Assembly: GCA_026708265.1 (NCBI GenBank)
Contig: JAPOVI010000021.1
Coordinates: 1-64,000, forward strand
Source: Acidobacteriota bacterium
GTDB taxonomy: Bacteria > Acidobacteriota > Vicinamibacteria > Vicinamibacterales > UBA8438
DNA: 64,000 nucleotides
Direction of reading: 5' to 3'
This document shows, one piece after another, positions 53,251 to 60,125 of this stretch. A model generated the notes under the pieces. The model saw only the letters and a list, made by a program, of their open reading frames with translations, did not search any database and was not told the origin of the DNA. Positions within the stretch are counted from its first letter, which is position 1. Each line of letters begins with the position of its first letter. The position numbers were made by a program, and so were the translations under genes.

Positions 53251-53741
53251 CGGCGGCGCGTGAGAAGGTAGAACGCGGTGCCGTCGTCCGTCGTCCGCTC
53301 GAGCCGGAAGCCGAGTCGTTCGAGCACCGCGCCGGACGCCGTGTTCGGAACGTCGATGGCGGCCCGGATCTCCGTCCAGCCCAGGGTCTCGAAGGCGAAC
53401 CGGCAGGCGGCAGCCGCGGCCTCGGTGGCCAGGCCCCGGCCCCAGTGGTCGGGCAGCAGCCCGTACAGCAGTTGCAGCTCGGGCGGCTCGAAGAACTCGC
53501 GGAAGCCGACGAAGCCGACGACCGGCGGGTCGCCGAGTCGCCGGACGGCCCAGAGTCCGGCGCCGCCGCTCCCGAAGCGCTGCTCGCTCGCCCGGATCTC
53601 GGCCGTCACCCAGTCGGCGGACACCGACTGGCCGTCGAGCAGGTAGCGGCGGACGTCGGCATCGCGGAAGACGTGCAGCAGGGCGGCGCGATCGGACAAG
53701 CCGATCGGGGCCAGGTCCAGTCGCGCCGTGCTGCATCTCAT
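53211..53741 (-). CDS. GNAT N-acetyltransferase (RimJ/RimL type)
   Basis: A 176-residue acetyltransferase of the RimJ/RimL branch. RLDLAPIGLSDRAALLHVF at the N-terminus, GFVGFREFFEPPELQLLYGL, and the CoA-binding DHWGRGLATEAAAAACRFAF (Q/RxxGxA motif as RGLATEA) are visible, then NTASGAVLERLGFR. Such enzymes acetylate ribosomal protein N-termini, amino acids or small molecules. Start ATG 53741, the first with a suitable N-terminus. It overlaps the antiporter's 3' end by 40 bases. Confidence 0.85.
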   Translation of the reverse strand: MRCSTARLDLAPIGLSDRAALLHVFRDADVRRYLLDGQSVSADWVTAEIRASEQRFGSGGAGLWAVRRLGDPPVVGFVGFREFFEPPELQLLYGLLPDHWGRGLATEAAAAACRFAFETLGWTEIRAAIDVPNTASGAVLERLGFRLERTTDDGTAFYLLTRRRHDDEREPRTPAA

Positions 53742-53910
53742 GGGCGCCCCCCCGAGAGGAGGCGCATTGTAGTCCGCGTTGCCCGCGCCGGGTCGACGTG
53801 CGAGTGCGGGCCGCGGCCATGGCAGGGTCGACGGCCGGAGTGGCGGCCGGCTCCCGACGCACGCGCCAGCGCCTCCAACGGTCGAAACCGGGTCGTCGAT
53901 GGGGGCGCGG

Positions 53911-53916
53911 TACAAT
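53911..53916 (+). promoter_or_regulatory. Possible -10 box of the mini-KatG gene
   Basis: TACAAT, 54 bases before the ATG at 53970, followed by a purine-rich leader (GAGAAACGACAAAGACAG) and a GAGGAG site about 10 bases from the start. The -35 region is poor. Confidence 0.3.
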
Positions 53917-53969
53917 CGGCAGGAGGCGGGAGAGAAACGACAAAGACAGAGAAAGAGGAGAAGACCTGG

Positions 53970-54677
53970 ATGCTTGGAAGAACGATATGCGGAGTTGCCG
54001 CGCTGGCGATGGGGACCGCTCTCGCCGTGCCCGCCGGCGAGGCCGTTGCCCAGGACCGCGCGCCCGACAACGACTACTGGTGGCCCGACCGGCTGAACCT
54101 CGATCCGCTGCGCCAGACGTCCGCGGAATCGAATCCCCTCGGTGACGACTTCGACTACCGGGAGGCATTCGAGAGCCTGGACCTCGAGGCGCGGAAGGCC
54201 GAGCTCACCGAGCTGATAACGGATTCGCAGGACTGGTGGCTCGGCGCGGATCGACGCGACAAGGACGGAGCGCTCAGGAAGCCGTTCGGCGCCACGCAGA
54301 TGGGCCTCATCTACGTGAACCCGCAGGGCCCCGGCGGCAACTCCGATCCGCAGGCCGCCGCGCACGCCATCCGCGAGGCCTTCGGCCGCATGGCGATGAA
54401 CGACGAGGAGACGGCGGCGCTCATCGCCGGTGGCCATACCTTTGGCAAGGCGCACGGCGTAGCGGCCTCGTCGCAGTACGTCGGTGTCGAGCCCGAAGGC
54501 GGCGGCGCCAACGGCGCGCGCATTCGCCTCGCGCCGCAGCGGGAATGGCTCGCCAACGACCCCGGGGAGCTGGCCGGCGTGCTGGAGACCCTGGCCGGTA
54601 TCCAGGACGACTTCGTGCACGACTTCGTCGCCGCCTGGACGAAGGTGATGACCCTGGACCGCTTCGATCTGGAGTAG
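53970..54677 (+). CDS. Secreted mini catalase-peroxidase (internally deleted KatG)
   Basis: A 235-residue protein: a signal peptide (to about 28, GEAVAQD) and then blocks collinear with KatG. Residues 36-90 equal the KatG N-terminus (YWWPDRLNLDPLRQ to SQDWW); 96-153 equal the stretch with KatG Tyr and Met of the Met-Tyr-Trp crosslink (Y105 in MGLIYVNPQG, M131) and proximal heme His146 (GGHTFGK); 167-202 a piece of the C-terminal half (GANGARIRLAPQREW); 203-235 the extreme C-terminus (FVAAWTKV, LDRFDLE). About 70% of KatG is absent, including the distal Arg-Trp-His, so catalase activity is unlikely. The frame is kept at every junction. A DoxX-like gene follows. Confidence 0.8.
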   Translation: MLGRTICGVAALAMGTALAVPAGEAVAQDRAPDNDYWWPDRLNLDPLRQTSAESNPLGDDFDYREAFESLDLEARKAELTELITDSQDWWLGADRRDKDGALRKPFGATQMGLIYVNPQGPGGNSDPQAAAHAIREAFGRMAMNDEETAALIAGGHTFGKAHGVAASSQYVGVEPEGGGANGARIRLAPQREWLANDPGELAGVLETLAGIQDDFVHDFVAAWTKVMTLDRFDLE

Positions 54678-54785
54678 CGGGAGCGGGCGCGAGAGGAGTG
54701 TCTCTTGAGGGCCGCGGCCCGGAGCTCAGCCCGAGCGCCGGGTCGCGGCCGTCGCCCTCGCCACGCGAGTGCCTCACTAGTCGCC

Positions 54786-55487
54786 ATGACAGTCGCGGTC
54801 ATCGACGAGCTCTTCGTTCGGGTCCGGTCCACTGCCTTCTTCCTGCGCTTCACCCTGTTCACGAGGATCCTGCTGGCCGCCGGATTCATCCCTACGGGTT
54901 TGGTCAAGCTGCTCGGGCAACGGTTCACGACCCTGCCGGATACGACTCCGATCGGGGCGTTCTTCGAGTCGATGTACCAGACCGGACTGTTCTGGAACTT
55001 CATCGGAGCGGTGCAGGTGGTCGCCGGCGTGCTCCTGCTCACGCGGCGCCACGCGCACCTGGGGGCCCTGCTGTTCCTTCCCGTCATTGCGTCCATCAAC
55101 GCCATCAACCTCGCGCTGGGCTTCGGCCTGAGTACCATCATCACTAGCCTCATGCTGCTGGCGGCGTCGTACCTGTGCTGCTGGGACTACGACCGCTTCC
55201 GGAGCCTCTTCACGACCGGGCCGTTCGAGCCGCGCCACAGAATCCCGACCCAGACGCTCGACAGATGGGAGCGCTTGGGATTCATCCTCTTCGCCATCTC
55301 CCTCCTGGCGTTCTTCGGCTCGACCCGCGATCTCGTTCCCGGGCCCGTGTCGAGACTCGCGGTTCCCACCGGCGTGGCCGCGGGTGTGTTCACCCTGTTG
55401 CGCTTCAGCGTGGTCGGCCGGCGGCGTGGGCGGGAGCACCCGGCATCATCGCCCGGCACCAGGGCCGCCGGAAGGCCAGGGCGATGA
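54786..55487 (+). CDS. DoxX-like membrane protein
   Basis: A 233-residue membrane protein with six or so hydrophobic segments. ILLAAGFIPTGLVKLLG, FWNFIGAVQVVAGVLLLT and LGALLFLPVIASINAINLALG resemble the DoxX/quinone-reductase-subunit-like family, which associates with thiosulfate oxidation and oxidative-stress proteins. Start ATG 54786, the first followed by hydrophilic VIDELF before helix 1. It follows the mini-KatG gene by 108 bases, and its stop overlaps the next start (ATGA), coupling it to the small partner gene at 55484. Confidence 0.65.
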   Translation: MTVAVIDELFVRVRSTAFFLRFTLFTRILLAAGFIPTGLVKLLGQRFTTLPDTTPIGAFFESMYQTGLFWNFIGAVQVVAGVLLLTRRHAHLGALLFLPVIASINAINLALGFGLSTIITSLMLLAASYLCCWDYDRFRSLFTTGPFEPRHRIPTQTLDRWERLGFILFAISLLAFFGSTRDLVPGPVSRLAVPTGVAAGVFTLLRFSVVGRRRGREHPASSPGTRAAGRPGR

Positions 55488-55924
55488 CGGCTGAGACGCG
55501 GCCCCCTATGGCTGAGCCGCAGCACCGGGAGACACTGCGACAACCCGAAGCGTTTCCGGATACGGAAGCGTCCCCGGACGAAACGCGACGGTTGAGCCGC
55601 GGGAGAGGCGCCGAGGAAACGGGCCGCAACAGCATCACGGTGAAGATGCGGCTCGCGGGTAGTTGCGCAGGCTGGCCGAGACGCCCGAAGAGCAGCGAGT
55701 TCTACGACGCGGTCCGCGCCGAGGCGCTCAACAGCCGACAGCGGGCCATCCTGTACGTCTTCGCCCAGGAAGCCGAGTGGTACGAGCTGATCGGCGCTTG
55801 GGCCGAGGGCGCCTACACGCTGCGCCAGTTGGTGGCGGCGCTTCACCGGGCGGGGCACTCGCATTGCCGGGCGGCGCGCCGGCTGAACGGATGGGCGATG
55901 GTGCCGGCGGAAGAGGACGAATGA
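55484..55924 (+). CDS. Unknown partner protein, relative of 4088-4630
   Basis: A 146-residue protein. Residues 1-50 are a charged, variable leader; residues 55-140 are clearly related to the C-terminal part of the product of 4088-4630: GSCAGW, SSEFYDAVRAE, RQRAILYVFAQEAEWYELIG, AYTLRQLVAALHRAGH, CRAARRLNGWA. Helical, with no known domain. It overlaps DoxX upstream and the core-less AbiEii relative downstream, both as ATGA, so three genes are coupled. ATG 55508 is an alternative start. It probably has the same role as its paralogue, an antitoxin or adaptor. Confidence 0.6.
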   Translation: MTAETRPPMAEPQHRETLRQPEAFPDTEASPDETRRLSRGRGAEETGRNSITVKMRLAGSCAGWPRRPKSSEFYDAVRAEALNSRQRAILYVFAQEAEWYELIGAWAEGAYTLRQLVAALHRAGHSHCRAARRLNGWAMVPAEEDE

Positions 55925-56355
55925 ACACGCCGACACTGTCACTGCCGCGGCCGGCTGGGGAGCTATGGCGAAGAATCGGGGCAACGGTGCGCGAGGAAGT
56001 CAGGAGCATCACCGGGTCGTTCGACGACGGGGAAGGGAAGCTCGACAACGCGCTGTATACGGCGTGCTGCATCCGGACGCGCGATGGCGCTATTGAGGTG
56101 ACGACGGCCACCAGAGCGCAAAGCGAGAAGACGAGGCGCATCGAGACCGCGAATGCAGAGCACGACTTCGAAGCGGCAGGGCTGAACGCCTACCTGCGCG
56201 CGAAGGGACCGGGGGCCGAGGCGTTGCTCGATTACGCCCGCGAAACGTGCGCGCGGTACCAGGACAGGCTCGTGTTCGAGGCGGATGCGGGCGGAGTGAA
56301 GGCGTGGCAGACCGCGAAGGCGTCGATGAACGTGGCAACGGCGAATCCGAGATGA
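55921..56355 (+). CDS. Core-less relative of the AbiEii-type protein
   Basis: A 144-residue protein. Residues 1-28 (LSLPRPAGELWRRIGATVRE) match the start of the 334-residue protein at 3087-4091, and residues about 38-140 match its last ~115 residues: ALYTACCIRT against ALYAELAIRT, ALLDYARETC against ALIEYAETLC, and KAWQTAKASMN against THWRTATAAHN. The whole nucleotidyltransferase domain between them (about residues 30-217 of the long protein, with GGGT and DVD motifs) is missing. It is therefore not a nucleotidyltransferase; it may be a regulator, an immunity-like decoy or a decaying gene. It is coupled to its upstream partner and convergent with a GNAT gene, 2 bases apart. Confidence 0.65.
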   Translation: MNTPTLSLPRPAGELWRRIGATVREEVRSITGSFDDGEGKLDNALYTACCIRTRDGAIEVTTATRAQSEKTRRIETANAEHDFEAAGLNAYLRAKGPGAEALLDYARETCARYQDRLVFEADAGGVKAWQTAKASMNVATANPR

Positions 56356-56357
56356 GC

Positions 56358-56849
56358 TCAGCTTGACCTCCGGGTCGCGGCCCGCGGCGCCGTGGCAGGG
56401 GCGGCCTTCGTGAACAGGGCCGTCTCGGCGCCCGTGTCAGCGTCCGTTGTCCGACCCGCGGCCCGCCAACCGCGCGCCTCGTAGAACCGGTTGGCAGCGG
56501 TGTTCGCGGCGAAGCTCTCCAGCCGGATGACCGTGTGCGCCCCGAAGAGGCGGTCCTCGGCGTCCGCCAGCAGCGCGCCCCCGATGCCGCGACCCTGCCG
56601 GGCGGGATGTACCATCAGCAGGTCGAGCAGGTCGCCGTCGGTGAAGCAGCAGGCAACCACCTCGCCGGCCTCCTCGGCCACGCGACACGACTCCCAGCGC
56701 GATGCGACGTACTTCCCGACGGCATCGTCCGCAAGCCAACGTTCGAGGGTGTCGGCGGGGAGGAACGCCGCGAAGCTCGCGCGGATCGCCGCGACCACGA
56801 CCGCCGCGAGCGCCCCGCGGTCGCCGGCGCGCGCGGGCCTGATCGTCAT
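56358..56849 (-). CDS. GNAT N-acetyltransferase
   Basis: A 163-residue acetyltransferase. TIRPARAGDRGALAAVVVAA opens the fold; LLDLLMVHPARQGRGIGGALLAD is motif A with the CoA-binding RQGRGIGGAL loop; ESFAANTAANRFYEARGWRA is motif B. These are typical of small GNATs acting on amino groups of metabolites or proteins. Start ATG 56849. Single gene, convergent with the core-less AbiEii relative. No indication of substrate. Confidence 0.85.
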   Translation of the reverse strand: MTIRPARAGDRGALAAVVVAAIRASFAAFLPADTLERWLADDAVGKYVASRWESCRVAEEAGEVVACCFTDGDLLDLLMVHPARQGRGIGGALLADAEDRLFGAHTVIRLESFAANTAANRFYEARGWRAAGRTTDADTGAETALFTKAAPATAPRAATRRSS

Positions 56850-56890
56850 CGTCCCGGTGCAGCCGGATCGAGGTCCGGACGACCGGCCCG

Positions 56891-57301
56891 TCAGCCGGCG
56901 TCCGTTTGGTCCAACCGCACGATGTGGCGGGGCGGAAAGCCGGTCACGAGGAGGAACGCGAGGGGGCGCGAATGTTCGCCGTCGACCCGCGCGTACTCGT
57001 CGCCGGCCACGGGAACGGCCATGTAGTTCCGCGTCTCTCCGTCGCGCGTCACCCGCACGCGGGGATTCGCCAGGAGGCGACGGTGCCAGGCGCGAGGCCA
57101 GTGATTGACCGCCACGTAGAGCTCCCCGCCGCTGTTGAGCCCCTGCAGCACGCGGTCGACGGCGCCGCCGTCCTCGCCCACCGTGGTCAGCACCAGCGTG
57201 TCGGGCGTCTCGGGCTGGAAGATGCCGATCAGCGACTCGAAGGCCACGACGATCAGCACGTAGCTGACGAGCACGATGCCGGCGATCCGGATGGCTCTCA
57301 C
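56891..57301 (-). CDS. Membrane-anchored DUF385/deazaflavin-type protein
   Basis: A 136-residue protein. One N-terminal helix (IRIAGIVLVSYVLIVVAFES) anchors a split-barrel domain: GGELYVAVNHWPRAWHRRLLA, NPRVRVTRDGETRNYMAVPV, YARVDGEHSRPLAFLLVTGF. This resembles nitroreductase/F420H2-dependent (DUF385) proteins that reduce or bind deazaflavin; conserved cofactor residues are only partly recognisable, so the cofactor is not certain. Start GTG 57301 with AAGGGAG 6 bases upstream. Lies 41 bases behind the GNAT gene on the same strand. Confidence 0.6.
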   Translation of the reverse strand: MRAIRIAGIVLVSYVLIVVAFESLIGIFQPETPDTLVLTTVGEDGGAVDRVLQGLNSGGELYVAVNHWPRAWHRRLLANPRVRVTRDGETRNYMAVPVAGDEYARVDGEHSRPLAFLLVTGFPPRHIVRLDQTDAG

Positions 57302-57393
57302 CGCAAACTCCCTTCGCGCGCTCCAGCCCTCGTTCCGGCCCCGGCTCCCCCGAGGCGGCCTGAAGCCGCATCCAGCATACGCGACGCTCCCCG

Positions 57394-58284
57394 CTACTGC
57401 ACGTCGATCCGTATCCGGCAGTGGTCGCTGGTTCCGAATCCCAGGGCATCGTTCATGGCGTGCACGCGCACCCGGTCGTGGAACCCCCGGGAGGCGAATA
57501 CGTAGTCGAGCTGGTAGCCGGTGACGACGTCGTGTTCGCGCATCCGGCGCAACTGCCCCTGGACGACGTGCGTCGGCACGTTCCTGGTGTCCTTCGGCGT
57601 GCCCGGCAGAGGCGACTCCGTCCGTCTCTCGGCGTCCGGCCATTGCGGCCCCAGGAACTCGAGGCCCAAGACCTGCATCCGGTCGAAGACGGTCCGAGCG
57701 CGTACGGGATGCTCCCATCGGCTGTCGTCAGCCGCCCGATAGATCGTGTTGAGATCGCCCGCGGCGAGCAGGCGGTGCGACGATGGAGCCGAGTGGGAGA
57801 TGAACGCCGAGATGTCGGAGATGATTCGGTGGGCGGAGCCATCCGTGTAGGCGTAGAGGTTGTGGCCTTCCGGCCGGGTCGGGGAGCGGTCGGCCTGCGG
57901 ATGCGGGTACAGCCAGCGCGCGTACATCGAGAACACGAAGAACGGCTCGAGGGCCTGCTTCCCGCCCCCGAGCGGCGTGACGCGCGCGGCGGCGAGCGTG
58001 CGCGAATCGCTGACCGCGATCGTGTCCAGGGGCAGGACGTCACGCTCGGGAGCAACGGGGTGGAACACGTCGACCCGTACCCGGTCCGACAGCCGGACGA
58101 TCGCGGGCCACATGCGCGACCGATTCCAGTTCCACGCCGTTTGTTCACCGAGAGTGCTCGCCATGCACGCGGCCGCCCCCTTTCCCACTTCCTGCAGCAG
58201 GGCGACATCCACGTCGGGCATCTCGGCGAGCTCCAGGAACGCATCGCGGCTGCGGTTGATGTTCCAGCAGACGATCCTGACCAC
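57394..58284 (-). CDS. Endonuclease/exonuclease/phosphatase family protein
   Basis: A 296-residue metal-dependent hydrolase of the EEP superfamily. RIVCWNINRS (Asn at the metal site), DVALLQEVGKG (catalytic Glu), RLLAAGDLNTIY (Asp-x-Asn) and GTSDHCRIRI (terminal Asp-His pair) are in the expected order, so the active site is complete. Members cleave phosphodiesters (DNA, RNA or lipids) or phosphomonoesters. Start GTG 58284 with GGGAGG 6 bases before it; an ATG overlapping at 58287 is out of frame. No signal peptide, hence cytoplasmic. It stands alone between the DUF385-like gene and a serine hydrolase. Confidence 0.8.
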   Translation of the reverse strand: MVRIVCWNINRSRDAFLELAEMPDVDVALLQEVGKGAAACMASTLGEQTAWNWNRSRMWPAIVRLSDRVRVDVFHPVAPERDVLPLDTIAVSDSRTLAAARVTPLGGGKQALEPFFVFSMYARWLYPHPQADRSPTRPEGHNLYAYTDGSAHRIISDISAFISHSAPSSHRLLAAGDLNTIYRAADDSRWEHPVRARTVFDRMQVLGLEFLGPQWPDAERRTESPLPGTPKDTRNVPTHVVQGQLRRMREHDVVTGYQLDYVFASRGFHDRVRVHAMNDALGFGTSDHCRIRIDVQ

Positions 58285-58322
58285 ATCCGGCCTCCCTCGC
58301 GGCGGGTCCCCGACGCAGCATC

Positions 58323-58364
58323 GCCCCGCCCGCCCCGCCCCGCCCCGCCCCGGCCCGGCCCGGC
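58323..58364. repeat. CCCGC/CCGGC low-complexity tract
   Basis: A run of CCCGC units passing into CCGGC units in the 163-base gap between the endonuclease and serine-hydrolase genes. It is likely a replication-slippage tract; no function is visible. Confidence 0.7.
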
Positions 58365-58447
58365 GCCTTGCGCCGAGTCGCGGCGAGCATCCGGCAGCGT
58401 TCGTGCCGGGAGGTGCGCTGCTGCTCTTCCGCGGCCCGGCGACGTTT

Positions 58448-59986
58448 CTACCGGCCCGCCGGGCGCACGCTGTAGTTCTCGTTGCGCCACATCCGCATGC
58501 TCCCGTCGGGCCGCGCCTCGAAGACGAACTCCTCGCCCAGGGCGCCGTTGTCGCGGACTCGCCGGAAGGTGGCTTCCTCGATGTGGCGGAGCCGGGTGAG
58601 GGCCTCCAGTGGGTCGTTGGTGGGGAGCGACAGCACGTGCAGCTCGCCGCCGCGGAGCAGCACGGCGAACTCGCCCCCGAAGGACCGCTCGTAGGTGCCG
58701 GTGAAGCGGCGCAGCGCCTCCTGCTCGGCGGCGGCGCCGCTCCCGGCGCCCGCCGGGGTGCCGCCCGCGGGAGCCTCGCCGTCCCGCTGCCGGGCGGCCT
58801 GGCGCAGGGCGGGGGCGACGATGTCGTAGGCGGTCTGGGCGAAGCGGCGGGCGTCGACGCCCTGGCCGTTGGCCGCGAACGCCGTCGCCACGCGATCCTG
58901 CGGGCGAAGCAGGAGATGGCTGCGGTAGCCGGGGCAGGAGCCGCCGTGGCCGACGAAGGTGTCGCCGTCCGACTTCCACACGGAGAACCCCAGCCCGTAG
59001 GTGGTCTCGCCGTCGGGCTCCAGCCAGTGCACCCGGTGCATTTCGCGCAGCGTGTTGCGATCGAGCAGCGCATCGTCGCCGTCGAGCACGCGGAACTGCC
59101 ACGAGGCGAAGCGCGCCAGATCCTCCACCGTCGAGATGAAGCCCGCCGCGGGGCTGACGCCGCGCACCTGGTAGTCCGGTACCAGGTGGCGCCGGCCGTC
59201 CCGTCCGCGCGCCGTGTAGGCGCTGGCCAGCCGACCGCCCCGGAAGCGGTCCTGGTGGTCGGTGAACGTGCTCGTCATCTCCAGGGGGTCCAGGATGTTC
59301 GCGCGGATGTAGTCGTCGTAGGTCTGCCTGGACGCCGCGGCCACGATCTCGCCGGCCAGCGTGAGGCCCAGGTTGGAGTACTGGTAGTAGGTGCGCGGCG
59401 GATACAGCATCGACTGCGTGGGGAGCCTGGCGACGATCTCGTCGTGGGTCGGGAACGGATAGTCGGGACCGGTCCAGTACGGCGCCTTCGCTTCGCGCGG
59501 AAGGCCCGAGGTATGGGTGAGCAGCCCCTCGACGGTCACCGGCCCCGCCTCCGCGAACTCGTCCTGGATCCGGAACCACTCCAGGTACTTCGCCACCGGG
59601 TCGTCGAGGTCGACCTGCCCCTGGTCGCGAAGCTGCAGCACGCCGACCGCGGTGAACAGCTTCGAGATGGAGCAGACGGAGTACATCGTCGACGGCGTCG
59701 CGGGTTCCTCCCGCTCCACGTGCGCGAACCCGAATCCCTTCGCCCAGACGAGCTCCTGGTCGTGCACCACGGCCAGCGAGGCACCGGGGATTCCCCCGTA
59801 GGCCTGCGCCGCGTCCATCCAGATGTCGAGCAGATGCAGGGCCTCGGCGACGCCGGGGTCGTCCGCGAGCGGCTGCTGCGCGCGCAGCGGAGGCGCGGTG
59901 AGCGCGAGCAGCAGGGAGAGCGCCAGCGCCGCGGCGCCGGGCTTGACGTGGGTCGGCCTCGGAAGCGGCGTGTGCGGTGTCGTCAT
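58448..59986 (-). CDS. Secreted serine hydrolase (beta-lactamase family)
   Basis: A 512-residue exported serine hydrolase. Signal peptide to about residue 37 (APPLRAQQP). The beta-lactamase-related domain has the nucleophile motif CSISK (Ser106, Lys109) and the YQYSNLGLTLAGEIV Tyr-x-Asn. A His-Gly-Gly motif, VGHGGSCPGYRSH, closes the active site. The C-terminal ~120 residues form a DUF3471-like lipocalin-type domain (FTGTYERSFGGEFAVLLRGG). Class C-type peptidase or esterase in the periplasm; substrate unknown. AGGAGG 6 bases before ATG 59986 fixes the start. Confidence 0.85.
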   Translation of the reverse strand: MTTPHTPLPRPTHVKPGAAALALSLLLALTAPPLRAQQPLADDPGVAEALHLLDIWMDAAQAYGGIPGASLAVVHDQELVWAKGFGFAHVEREEPATPSTMYSVCSISKLFTAVGVLQLRDQGQVDLDDPVAKYLEWFRIQDEFAEAGPVTVEGLLTHTSGLPREAKAPYWTGPDYPFPTHDEIVARLPTQSMLYPPRTYYQYSNLGLTLAGEIVAAASRQTYDDYIRANILDPLEMTSTFTDHQDRFRGGRLASAYTARGRDGRRHLVPDYQVRGVSPAAGFISTVEDLARFASWQFRVLDGDDALLDRNTLREMHRVHWLEPDGETTYGLGFSVWKSDGDTFVGHGGSCPGYRSHLLLRPQDRVATAFAANGQGVDARRFAQTAYDIVAPALRQAARQRDGEAPAGGTPAGAGSGAAAEQEALRRFTGTYERSFGGEFAVLLRGGELHVLSLPTNDPLEALTRLRHIEEATFRRVRDNGALGEEFVFEARPDGSMRMWRNENYSVRPAGR

Positions 59987-60125
59987 GCGAATCCTCCTGA
60001 GTCAGGATGGAGGCTGTCGGTAGGCGCCGAGGCGCGCGTCCCTCGCGGATCGTCACTCCCACCGAAGCGTCACACGATACCGATCATTGTCCAGCGTAGC
60101 CGGAGTGCGCCCGGCGCGGCGCGGC

